Under the pieces are notes generated by a model, which worked only from the letters and a program-made list of their open reading frames with translations, had not been told where the DNA came from and made no database searches. A stretch of DNA of 64,000 nucleotides from Cocleimonas sp. (GTDB lineage: Bacteria; Pseudomonadota; Gammaproteobacteria; Thiotrichales; Thiotrichaceae), in the NCBI GenBank assembly GCA_021647365.1, contig JAKIUW010000002.1, forward strand, positions 75,206 through 139,205, given 5' to 3'. The position numbers and the translations under genes are program-made. Each line of letters opens with the position of its first letter. The stretch's first letter is position 1. Positions 54,000 through 62,373 of the stretch are shown here, piece by piece.

Positions 54000-54389
54000 A
54001 TGTTAAAAATGTATACGTTAGACAATAGGGTTGATCAACAACTTTCTGATACGGCTGGCACCGTGATTTTTCATGTAACAGATGAACAAGGCAATTCTCG
54101 TAAGGTTTTTGCTGATACTTATCTTGATGAGAACCAAGTGCCTCAAGGGGTTACGGCTAGTAGCAAACGTGAATTACCTCTTGTGGAAGGATTATTTCGC
54201 ATGGAAATTGGTGAGACGACTACGCTTGATTTTACACTCTACAATAAGACTTTTAGTCGTAAAAAAGATAAAACCGTGAATCAGATTGCACACGATGAAG
54301 TCATGAAGATGCAAGAAGAGAGTTCTCTGCTGGCTAAGGCGGGAAAGATATTTAAGTTTAATAAGAAAGAGACTGCTGAGATTGATTGA
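54000..54389 (+). CDS. Protein of unknown function
   Basis: About 129 residues, acidic to neutral, no signal peptide or membrane segment. I use the Met at 54000 because the upstream in-frame extension to 53955 looks like untranslated leader. The sequence alternates strands (TVIFHVTDEQGNSRKVF, FRMEIGETTTLDFTLYNKTF), and the C-terminus is Lys-rich. I do not recognise a family. Confidence 0.55.
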   Translation: MLKMYTLDNRVDQQLSDTAGTVIFHVTDEQGNSRKVFADTYLDENQVPQGVTASSKRELPLVEGLFRMEIGETTTLDFTLYNKTFSRKKDKTVNQIAHDEVMKMQEESSLLAKAGKIFKFNKKETAEID

Positions 54390-54398
54390 TCTCTAATA

Positions 54399-54437
54399 GC
54401 AGTTCTGCTGAGCATGGGTTTGTCTGAACGTAGCCGA
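54399..54437 (+). repeat. Second repeat module alone
   Basis: GCAGTTCTGCTGAGC followed by TGTCTGAACGTAGCCG, the module otherwise fused to the C7 unit, here without it. It lies 9 bases after the preceding gene. Confidence 0.65.
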
Positions 54438-54497
54438 AAAAGTGCTCTACCCGTATACTTAAATTCGTTACTAATTGTTATTTCACTCAAAAGCTTA

Positions 54498-55352
54498 TTA
54501 ATTTTCGACCTTTCGTACTCGTAGATAGGTAGCAAAGCGCGGTATGCCATTTTTAGTTTTTCCTCGGTATTGATAGGTGATGGTTTTACCTACTGCAGGA
54601 GGGGTTTGTCGCTCTGAATCAGAGAACCCTGAACCAATTTTAAACCGTGTGCCATCAGGTATTTCAACGATCATCGCGCCCAACATATTGGTGTATTTAC
54701 CTTTACCTCCAATATGTTTGATCACTACCGCTTCAGCATCTTCATACCGTTTTACTTTTAATAAATCGCCACTGCGTTTGCCTTTGTATAGTGATGAGCC
54801 TTTGTGGAGCATCAATCCTTCTGCGCCTGCTTTTGTGATTGCCTCTAGCTCTTTCATTAATGTTGGGTGGCTAGTCACTTTCCACTGTTTAACCACTTTT
54901 ACCCAGGGTGTATTCAAACGTTTGATGATTTTTTCCATTTCGACTAAACGTTCATCAAAGTTGACCGATAACTCTGGCATATCAAAGACCATAAATTTAA
55001 TTTGCCTCCATGCAGCATCATCAGGAACTTTATCGCGCACCGTGCTAACCACTTGTTCAAAGCTTTGGCGAGCTATCCACAACTCACCATCAAGCTTTTG
55101 TTTAGGCAAAACTTGGGTAAACCACTTTGGTGCATGGTAGATATTTCCGCCACGTGATATGAGCTGTTTACCATCCCAAATAGTGCGTACACCATCGTAT
55201 TTTTCACTTACCCAGTATTCATTTAAGTTAATACCTTCGTGATAAACATTTGCTAACATCAAGGCTGGTTTTGGCAGATCCTTAGCGTGTAGGTTACTTG
55301 GTAGTACTCCGATAAAAAGGAGCAATACCGTTAGGAGGGTTTTTTCAATCAT
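54498..55352 (-). CDS. ATP-dependent DNA ligase with signal peptide (LigE/Lig-like)
   Basis: A 284-residue small ATP ligase. A hydrophobic leader (residues 5-23, ending NLHAKDL) suggests export to the periplasm. The nucleotidyltransferase motifs are present: EKYDGVRTIWDG with the adenylation Lys, LDGELWIARQ, FMVFDMPEL, AEGLMLHKGS and LLKVKRYEDAEAVVI. The C-terminal OB domain is short (FKIGSGFSDSERQTPPAVG). Such exported ligases are proposed to repair incoming DNA during uptake. It diverges from ppk2. Confidence 0.86.
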   Translation of the reverse strand: MIEKTLLTVLLLFIGVLPSNLHAKDLPKPALMLANVYHEGINLNEYWVSEKYDGVRTIWDGKQLISRGGNIYHAPKWFTQVLPKQKLDGELWIARQSFEQVVSTVRDKVPDDAAWRQIKFMVFDMPELSVNFDERLVEMEKIIKRLNTPWVKVVKQWKVTSHPTLMKELEAITKAGAEGLMLHKGSSLYKGKRSGDLLKVKRYEDAEAVVIKHIGGKGKYTNMLGAMIVEIPDGTRFKIGSGFSDSERQTPPAVGKTITYQYRGKTKNGIPRFATYLRVRKVEN

Positions 55353-55439
55353 GTTTCAGGTTCCTCTATGATTAATGTCAAGACTGGTCTATATATAAGC
55401 TGGATAATAAAAGAATTCACAAAGAATGCGAGCAGAATC

Positions 55440-56360
55440 ATGACGACTGAAAATAAAATAAACACAGAAAATATTATCGACCTCTCTGTAAGCGAAATCG
55501 AAGAGCTATCACTTGAGGATCAAATCATTGCTTTGAAAGAAGAGGTAGAGCAACTACAAGCTTCCAAGAAAAAAGCCCAAACTCGTCATGCAAGAGAACA
55601 ATCACTCAAACCGTATCAAGCTGAGTTGATAGGCTTACAAAAGTACTTGGAAGAAACCAAAAAGCGCATGATTATTCTTTATGAAGGGCGTGATGCATCG
55701 GGCAAAGGTGGAACGATTCGACGGGTTGCGCGCTACATGAATGAAAAGCATTATCGTGTGGTTGCACTGGGTAAGCCAACCCAGCAACAGCGTAGCCAGT
55801 GGTATTTTCAGCGTTATGTTGAGCAATTTCCTCGTGGTGGCGAGATCGTTATGTTTGACCGTAGTTGGTACAACCGTGCGATGGTAGAGCCTGTGTTGGG
55901 CTTTTGTACGCCAGAAGAGCACGCGGTTTTTATGAAAGGTGTGACAGGCTTTGAGAAAGACTTAGTACGCCAAGGCACGATTTTGATAAAAATCTATTTC
56001 AGCGTAACAAAGGCAGAACAAGCTCGTAGATTTGAACGACGTAAAACGGACCCGCTACGCCAATGGAAATTATCAGAAGTGGATATTCAAGCACAAGATC
56101 ATTGGGATGAGTTCACTAATGCAAAATATGAAATGCTTAAACGCTCTCATACATCTTCTGCGCCGTGGACGATTGTGCGCTCTAACGATAAACATGCGGC
56201 ACGTTTGAATGTGTTAAAAGTGATTTTGAATTCTGTTCCGTATAAACACGGTAACGATGAGCTGGATTTTATTCCTGACCCTGATATTGTTGTATCAGGC
56301 GCAAGAGAGATTGAGACGATGGAAGCAGATCGTTTGAAAAAGGGTAAGTTTAAGGCTTAA
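55440..56360 (+). CDS. ppk2: Polyphosphate kinase 2
   Basis: About 306 residues, transfers phosphate between polyphosphate and nucleotides. The P-loop region is LYEGRDASGKGGTIRRV and the lid and second motif are RWYFQRYV-like (QWYFQRYVEQFPRGG) and FDRSWYNRAMVEPVLGFC. I start at Met 55440, because the in-frame extension to 55368 overlaps the ligase promoter region. The long N-terminal coiled coil (EEVEQLQASKKKAQT) is typical of PPK2 subclasses. It is transcribed away from the ligase. Confidence 0.93.
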   Translation: MTTENKINTENIIDLSVSEIEELSLEDQIIALKEEVEQLQASKKKAQTRHAREQSLKPYQAELIGLQKYLEETKKRMIILYEGRDASGKGGTIRRVARYMNEKHYRVVALGKPTQQQRSQWYFQRYVEQFPRGGEIVMFDRSWYNRAMVEPVLGFCTPEEHAVFMKGVTGFEKDLVRQGTILIKIYFSVTKAEQARRFERRKTDPLRQWKLSEVDIQAQDHWDEFTNAKYEMLKRSHTSSAPWTIVRSNDKHAARLNVLKVILNSVPYKHGNDELDFIPDPDIVVSGAREIETMEADRLKKGKFKA

Positions 56361-56367
56361 CCAATCG

Positions 56368-56955
56368 CTAGTTTACAATATCTATATGATTAACATAGAT
56401 GACCTCACAAGCTCCCGCCCCCGTATCTTTACGGGTGAGCGAACTTATCCAATGTCTACTGCCTGTGTCTACTCGTACCAAGTAGCCTGAAAGAGATATG
56501 ATTTGTCCTTTTTTTATTTTTTTAAATGCACTTTCCACAATGCTACTAGCAGGTATCATATGCATGTTAGCACTTTGTGTTTGAATCTCATTACGTGGTA
56601 TTGGGAATTTATTCACATGCCAACGATAGAAACGTCCCGATTGCGAGATTTCAATATTCTTTAAAACATCTTCATCAGACATATTTTGCCACCCCAAAGC
56701 TAAATCTACAGGGGATATTTTTGCGCCTTCATCGAACGAATAATTCTCTTTAGAAAGAACTTTTGCTCTTAAATCAATATTAGCTAAAGGTGTGATCTTA
56801 CTGCCTTTGAACTGGAATGGTTTTATTCCGCGTATTTTTGATTGATAAGGAGCATCTGTTACTCTAACGCCTGCGCCGAGGATGACTTTATCTTCCTTTG
56901 TAACATACCACCATGTTATAGCGATAAGGAATAACCAAAAGACTGTTGTTTTCAT
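56368..56955 (-). CDS. Membrane-anchored protein of unknown function
   Basis: A 195-residue protein with an N-terminal membrane anchor (residues 3-18, VFWLFLIAITWWYV). The soluble part has conserved-looking blocks: IRGIKPFQFKGSKITPL, DLALGWQNMSDEDVL, QSGRFYRWHVNKFPIP and the late GSRHWISSLTRKDTGAGACEVIYV. I do not recognise the family, though the GWxxMSD and YRW patterns suggest one that is conserved in proteobacteria. It lies convergent to ppk2. Confidence 0.6.
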   Translation of the reverse strand: MKTTVFWLFLIAITWWYVTKEDKVILGAGVRVTDAPYQSKIRGIKPFQFKGSKITPLANIDLRAKVLSKENYSFDEGAKISPVDLALGWQNMSDEDVLKNIEISQSGRFYRWHVNKFPIPRNEIQTQSANMHMIPASSIVESAFKKIKKGQIISLSGYLVRVDTGSRHWISSLTRKDTGAGACEVIYVNHIDIVN

Positions 56956-56974
56956 TATTATTAATAGCCCATCA

Positions 56975-57043
56975 TCACACCCCCCTAGTTTTACATGATG
57001 GAACTAATACATGGCTTCATCATGTAAAACTAGGGGGGTGTGA
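56975..57043. repeat. C7 repeat, CTAG variant, inverted pair
   Basis: Both arms carry CTAG where most pairs have CCAC/GTGG, so the arms stay complementary. Arms of about 25 bases and a loop of about 17 lie between dacB and the upstream start of the neighbouring minus-strand gene. Confidence 0.92.
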
Positions 57044-57052
57044 ATGTCTATA

Positions 57053-59044
57053 TTATCTTAATGCTAGTTGACGATTACTACGTCCACCAGCATAAACCCA
57101 CTCAATTAGCTTGTCGTGCGCTCTGAGTGAACGCTTACGTGCTCTTGGGTCATTATGCAAAATTGCCATGACATAGGTTTTTCCATTTGCGGCTTTAACA
57201 TAGCCTGCGATACTACGAACATCGCGTAATGTACCTGTTTTAAAGAAGCCTTTGCCGCGTACTTGCGTGCCTCTTAAACGTCTCTTCATAGTCCCATCAA
57301 CACCTGCAACCGCCAATGAGCGCATAAACACGTTACGGAATGGGCTACGATAAGCATCAACCAACAAATCACCCACATGCGCCGCGCTGATGCGTGCAGT
57401 ACGGCTCAAGCCGGAACCATTTTCAATGCGTAACTCAGGGAAGTGTAGACCGCGTGAAGCTAACCATTGACCGATAGCATTAGCGCCTGCACGTTGTGTG
57501 CCTTGCCCACCTTTTTTAGCACCTATGGTCAATAGCAACTGGCGAGCCATTACGTTGTTACTCTTTTTGATAATAGTTGGCAAGATTTCTGCAAGTGTAC
57601 GTGAATAAGTGCGTAGCAATGGTTTTGCATTTGTAGGGGCGGGGCCCATCGCAAATCGTGTATTAAGGTTTCCACCCACATCACGCTTCCACATAGCTTG
57701 CATACTGCCATAGATCATTTCCGCTGGGCGACTAATCACTCGGCTGTAAGATCTTGTGCCACAACGGCGAGAGAAGCGCCCGCTAAAGGTTACAATAGTT
57801 TGCCCTGCTCGTTTAGATACTCCAATTCTTGGACGACAACCACGTTTTGATTTACGCATTCTATTTACGATACGTAAGTTATGCGTTGGCGTCGTTGTTG
57901 TAATGTGTACGCGCTTACCTACAGTACGAACCTGAAAGGTATTGACACGCTCATTAAACAGAAGCGCATCGGGCTGAGCATTATATTTTGATTGTGTTTT
58001 ACCATCAAAGGCATACTGATTTGGAATATTAAAATAACTGCTATCAAACACAACACGTCCGTTTACATTACGGATGCCTTTTTGGCGAATACCTTGAAGA
58101 ACCTTGCGCAAATCAGTACTTTTAAACTCCGGCGAACCGTAGCCTTTGATGATTAAATCACCCTGCAATGTGCCATTTTGAACACGTCCATTGGTAAAAA
58201 CATCCAGTGGCCAGCGGTAATTGGGGCCTAATGTGCCCAGTGCTGCATAGCCTGTAATAATTTTCATAACCGACGCGGGTACACGTGCCGTATTTTCTTG
58301 GTACGCCAATAATGGGCGTGGTGAATTCACATCTTGTGCGTAAGCGCTCACACCATGCGGACTTGTTTTTGTTGCGCGTAGTTTTGCAACTATTTCCATT
58401 GGGAGCTGTTGATATGCAGCTTTTTGATTGTTTTTTCTAAACGCTGCGTACGCTGGCTTTGCAGCAACGTGTGCTGGCTGAGCGGTGCGACCTTGTTGCT
58501 TTTTAAGTTGAGCTTGCTTCCAGCGCTGTTGGTATTGCGCTCGTGTTAACTGTACAGGTGGCTTTGATTGAACGGCAGGTTTTTTCCAAACAGGATTTGT
58601 CTGCTGAACGGCTGCAACTTGCTTTCGTGCAGGCGCTACCGCCTTTGGTGCAACACGTTGTGGCTTTGCTTGTGCAATATTTTTTGATCTTTGCTGTGCT
58701 TCCCACTTTGCTTTCCATGCCGCTCGTTGGCGATCTAACGTGCTTAAACTCTTTTTAGAAACTGCTTTTTGAACAACTTGTTTCTTTTTAGCCACCGCAA
58801 ATTCACGCTTTTTCTTTAAAGCTTGCTCATTTTGATAACGCGCATGATATTGCTTTTTTGTATACTTTACAAAAGTGGTAGGCACTGCTTTTGTATTTTT
58901 TGCACTCGCAGGCACACCCACTGAATTCCAAATGGCATCAATTTTTTGTACTTTTTCAGCTGCTTGTAGCGGGGCTGTGAGTAAAACAGAAAGCACGCTT
59001 CCTGTCATAATGAGAAGGGGCTTCTCAAAATTCATATTTTTCAC
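57053..59044 (-). CDS. dacB: D-alanyl-D-alanine carboxypeptidase/endopeptidase (PBP4 type)
   Basis: Periplasmic peptidase S13 that trims peptidoglycan cross-links, 663 residues (PBP4 is about 480). The active-site Ser258-x-x-Lys261 is in PASVMKII, Ser495-Asn-Asn in KSNNVMARQ, and Lys602-Thr-Gly in FKTGTLRD. A signal peptide is followed by an added low-complexity stretch, residues about 60-210, rich in Lys, Gln, Ala and with LDRQRAAWKAKWEAQQ and YQQRWKQAQLKKQQG repeats. This positively charged linker may bind envelope polymers. It is the last gene before the repeat pair. Confidence 0.92.
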   Translation of the reverse strand: MKNMNFEKPLLIMTGSVLSVLLTAPLQAAEKVQKIDAIWNSVGVPASAKNTKAVPTTFVKYTKKQYHARYQNEQALKKKREFAVAKKKQVVQKAVSKKSLSTLDRQRAAWKAKWEAQQRSKNIAQAKPQRVAPKAVAPARKQVAAVQQTNPVWKKPAVQSKPPVQLTRAQYQQRWKQAQLKKQQGRTAQPAHVAAKPAYAAFRKNNQKAAYQQLPMEIVAKLRATKTSPHGVSAYAQDVNSPRPLLAYQENTARVPASVMKIITGYAALGTLGPNYRWPLDVFTNGRVQNGTLQGDLIIKGYGSPEFKSTDLRKVLQGIRQKGIRNVNGRVVFDSSYFNIPNQYAFDGKTQSKYNAQPDALLFNERVNTFQVRTVGKRVHITTTTPTHNLRIVNRMRKSKRGCRPRIGVSKRAGQTIVTFSGRFSRRCGTRSYSRVISRPAEMIYGSMQAMWKRDVGGNLNTRFAMGPAPTNAKPLLRTYSRTLAEILPTIIKKSNNVMARQLLLTIGAKKGGQGTQRAGANAIGQWLASRGLHFPELRIENGSGLSRTARISAAHVGDLLVDAYRSPFRNVFMRSLAVAGVDGTMKRRLRGTQVRGKGFFKTGTLRDVRSIAGYVKAANGKTYVMAILHNDPRARKRSLRAHDKLIEWVYAGGRSNRQLALR

Positions 59045-59147
59045 CTAGTTTAGACCTCTTCAAAGGGGATCTTTTATTATTGTTACAAATAATTATTGCA
59101 TAATCTGGCTGAAGCCACGCTTAATTACTCCAACTTTTATTGGATCA

Positions 59148-60611
59148 TTAAAGACCAAGATCATTCCAAATTTCATCTACGCGTTTTTTTACAGCTTCAT
59201 CCATCACGATAGGTTTCCCCCATTCACGGTCGGTTTCACCCTCCCATTTGTTGGTCGCATCAAAGCCCATTTTTGAACCCAAGCCCGACACTGGCGAAGC
59301 AAAATCCAGATAATCAATCGGCGTATTTTCGATAATTGTGGTATCGCGCGCAGGGTCCATTCGTGTTGTCATTGCCCAAATCACATCATTCCAATTGCGC
59401 GTATCAATATCATCATCCACCACAATCACAAACTTGGTGTACATAAATTGACGTAAAAATGACCAAACCCCCATCATTACGCGCTTTGCATGCCCTGGGT
59501 ATTGCTTCTTCATACTCACCACCGCCATGCGATACGAACAGCCTTCTGGTGGTAAGTAAAAATCCGTAATCTCAGGAAACTGCTTTTGCAAAATAGGCAC
59601 GAATACTTCGTTTAGTGCCACGCCGAGCATGGCAGGTTCATCTGGCGGACGACCTGTGTAAGTGCTGTGGTAAATAGGGTCTTTGCGATGGGTGATGCGC
59701 TCAATCGTGAACACAGGGAAGCGCTCAACTTCGTTGTAATAACCTGTGTGATCACCGTAGGGGCCTTCGTCGGCCATATCATCGGGGTACAAATGCCCTT
59801 CCAAGACATATTCTGCCGAAGCGGGGACTTGTAAATCTGAGCCGATACACTTTGTCACTTCAGTACGTGAGCCACGTAGCAAGCCTGCAAAGGCGTATTC
59901 CGACAAAGTATCAGGCACAGGCGTAACCGCTCCCAAAATAGTTGCAGGGTCAGCGCCTAGCGCAACCGTAATCGGAAAAGGCTCACCCGGATGTTTCTCT
60001 TGCCAGTCACGAAAATCTAACGCACCTCCACGATGCGATAGCCAACGCATAATCACACGATTTTTACCAATCACTTGTTGGCGATAAATACCCAGATTTT
60101 GGCGTGATTTGTTTGGCCCTTTGGTGATTACCAAGCCCCATGTGATCAGCGGGGCGGCATCATCTGGCCAGCAGGTTTGGATGGGTAATTTAGCAAGATC
60201 AACATCATCGCCTACAATTACAAATTCTTGGCAGGCGGCTTTTTTGATTTTCTTCGGCGCCATATCCAATACTTTTTTGTATTTTGGAATGGACTTAAGC
60301 GCATCTTTTATGCCTTTGGGCGGCGATGGCTCTTTTAGGCTAGCAAGCAGTTTTCCCACTTCTCGCAGTGCAGTCACAGAATCTTCACCCATGCCCATTG
60401 CCACGCGTTCTGGCGTACCAAATAAGTTACCCAAAACAGGTGTATCGTAACCTTTAGGGTTTTCAAACAGCAACGCTGGTCCACCAGCGCGCAGTACGCG
60501 GTCGCAAATTTCGGTCATTTCCAGATTAGGATCAACTTCAGTAGTGATGCGTTTAAGCTCACCTTGAGATTCGAGCTGAGAGATAAAGTCGCGTAGGTCT
60601 TTGTATTTCAT
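59148..60611 (-). CDS. ubiD: UbiD-family decarboxylase (prenyl-FMN dependent)
   Basis: 487 residues, expected to decarboxylate 3-octaprenyl-4-hydroxybenzoate in ubiquinone synthesis. MRWLSHRGGALDF and DEGPYGDHTGYYN hold residues of the prenyl-FMN/metal site, and LFENPKGYDTPVLGNLFGTPERVA is the family N-terminal pattern. A UbiX partner is not in the window. Together with ubiH and ubiI this adds a third ubiquinone gene. Confidence 0.95.
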   Translation of the reverse strand: MKYKDLRDFISQLESQGELKRITTEVDPNLEMTEICDRVLRAGGPALLFENPKGYDTPVLGNLFGTPERVAMGMGEDSVTALREVGKLLASLKEPSPPKGIKDALKSIPKYKKVLDMAPKKIKKAACQEFVIVGDDVDLAKLPIQTCWPDDAAPLITWGLVITKGPNKSRQNLGIYRQQVIGKNRVIMRWLSHRGGALDFRDWQEKHPGEPFPITVALGADPATILGAVTPVPDTLSEYAFAGLLRGSRTEVTKCIGSDLQVPASAEYVLEGHLYPDDMADEGPYGDHTGYYNEVERFPVFTIERITHRKDPIYHSTYTGRPPDEPAMLGVALNEVFVPILQKQFPEITDFYLPPEGCSYRMAVVSMKKQYPGHAKRVMMGVWSFLRQFMYTKFVIVVDDDIDTRNWNDVIWAMTTRMDPARDTTIIENTPIDYLDFASPVSGLGSKMGFDATNKWEGETDREWGKPIVMDEAVKKRVDEIWNDLGL

Positions 60612-60638
60612 GGATGGATCATAGCTTTAATAATACCA

Positions 60639-60661
60639 AAGCACACCCCCACTTTTACATG
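60639..60661 (+). repeat. Dispersed C7 repeat, single unit with C5
   Basis: One unit with the C run reduced to five, between ubiD and the PEP-utilising gene. The ATG-proximal end overlaps the stop area of the latter (60655). Confidence 0.88.
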
Positions 60662-62373
60662 ATGCTTTTTACAATATCCAATTGGACACTATCCAGCACC
60701 ACCAAATCACCTTGCTTTAAACCCTGCACCGCCTCATCACTCACCACACAAAACGGCACGCCATATTCGCGTGCAACAATCGCCGAGTGAGAAAGCTGAC
60801 TACCTTTATGGGTGATGATTCTTTTTAGATGTTGGATATTATGTACCCAACGATTATCAAAATACGGGGCGAGTATAATACTGCCGGCGGGTATTGTTTG
60901 ATGAAAACGTGCTGGGTTTTCAATTATGAATAATGGGCCTGTGCTTACTTTTTTTGCGCCGATAGATTGGGCATTGCTTTGTTGGTTGTTGTTGTGGCTA
61001 CTACTGTCTTCATTCACATTACTAAAGTCATAAATAGCGTAGGGTGCATCATGGTGTTGGCGTTGTTGTGCTTTGCTGAAGTCCTTATTTAGATACTCCT
61101 GCCAGTGGCAAAATACGCTGTACTTTTCTTCTGATAGGGTCTTTTTTAGCTTATTTAATTCATAGAAAAATAAATCGCGTAGTAAACCATTAAGCGCATT
61201 CCAATCCTTTGGTTTTGAGGAAACATCAGCCACGGTTAAAGCCTGATACCAAGAAAGTTCGTAAGCATGTGTCAGTGAGATATTCTCTCGTCCGCCACCA
61301 TCACTAAGAATATTAGCGACCATCCAAAGTTGAAACAGCGTTAATAATTTTTGATATGAGAAAGATGAACTTTGAAAGTCTGCCAAAGTATCTAAAAAAT
61401 CATGAACCTTTTTCTGCCATTGCGGCGCTCTAAAACTTTTCCAAAAACCACCCATAAGTGTGGATTTATAAAATGCTTTTTCACGAATTGGGTCAACCAA
61501 AACCGTGCCGTCGGGTAATCGCAATAAAAAATCTACCGCCTCAGCTTTATAGCCAATTGATTGAAATGTGCTGAGGCTGTCTTTATAAAGTTGCTCTAGC
61601 AAACTAAAACTGAGTGGCGATAGATTTCCTAGGCTTTCAGAAAGTGCGCCAAATTGCCAATTAGAGCTTATTGAGAGTTCTTTCGCTACTTCTGGTGGTG
61701 CACTTTGTATCGCGCCTACAAGATGTGTTTGCGGACGAACTTGTAAAATAACAACGGCATCTTTCTCTTTGGAATATGCCCATTCGCAATCGATAGGAAA
61801 TGTACATTCTTCCCTTAATGTATTGACCATTTCCGTAAGTTTTTCTTTTAAAAAAAACAAATCATCATCTAAAAGTGGGGGGGTGTGCTTTGTGTCTATA
61901 CTTAAAACAGCAGGTGTAGAATTACCTGCAACCACTTCCTGAACGCTCTCCGTAGAGTATTCAACATAATAATAATCGCTAAAGAAACTCCACGGCGCGA
62001 ATAAAACGCCCCCAATAGAATGCTCAATATATTCTTGTAGCATCAGCTGCGGGGAGGCTTCTAAGTTGAGTGTTTCTAGCGCTTGCTGGTTATTTTCATT
62101 AGCGATGCGTATCGTGCTTAAAATCTCATCCGCAATAATCGCTTCTGAACTCCAGAAGTGCCCTGCGTAAGAATGTTCCGAGCCATCTTCACAGGCATTC
62201 ATACTACGAACAATAAAGTGCTTCGCGCCTGTCGATTTTACAAAGTCTTGTATAGCGTGCTCATCTCCACTTTCTGAGATTAATAAAGTTTGTGGCGTAA
62301 CAAGCCCTAGCTCGCTAGCGTGTTGTAAGTAGCGATATTTATTGGATAGTTTGTTGCTTACTGAATTGGTCAT
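60655..62373 (-). CDS. PEP-utilising/pyruvate phosphate dikinase-like protein, with repeat insertion
   Basis: A 572-residue protein. The N-terminal ATP-grasp-like part has HFIVRSMNACEDGSEHSYAGHF (PPDK/PEP synthase nucleotide-binding pattern). The middle is unrecognised, and the C-terminal mobile domain has GSQLSHSAIVAREYGVPFCVVS with the phospho-His. It lacks the PEP-binding barrel, so it resembles rifampicin phosphotransferase-type enzymes. Residues about 162-170 (KHTPPLLDD) come from the dispersed repeat. Its ATG overlaps the rhodanese stop, implying coupling. Function unknown. Confidence 0.72.
   Translation of the reverse strand: MTNSVSNKLSNKYRYLQHASELGLVTPQTLLISESGDEHAIQDFVKSTGAKHFIVRSMNACEDGSEHSYAGHFWSSEAIIADEILSTIRIANENNQQALETLNLEASPQLMLQEYIEHSIGGVLFAPWSFFSDYYYVEYSTESVQEVVAGNSTPAVLSIDTKHTPPLLDDDLFFLKEKLTEMVNTLREECTFPIDCEWAYSKEKDAVVILQVRPQTHLVGAIQSAPPEVAKELSISSNWQFGALSESLGNLSPLSFSLLEQLYKDSLSTFQSIGYKAEAVDFLLRLPDGTVLVDPIREKAFYKSTLMGGFWKSFRAPQWQKKVHDFLDTLADFQSSSFSYQKLLTLFQLWMVANILSDGGGRENISLTHAYELSWYQALTVADVSSKPKDWNALNGLLRDLFFYELNKLKKTLSEEKYSVFCHWQEYLNKDFSKAQQRQHHDAPYAIYDFSNVNEDSSSHNNNQQSNAQSIGAKKVSTGPLFIIENPARFHQTIPAGSIILAPYFDNRWVHNIQHLKRIITHKGSQLSHSAIVAREYGVPFCVVSDEAVQGLKQGDLVVLDSVQLDIVKSIM
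61866..61890 (-). repeat. Dispersed C7 repeat inside the PEP-utilising gene
   Basis: One unit with CATCTAAAAG replacing CATGTAAAAG and no second module. The gene is read through it as DTKHTPPLLDD, the same phase as in kpsC. Confidence 0.92.
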
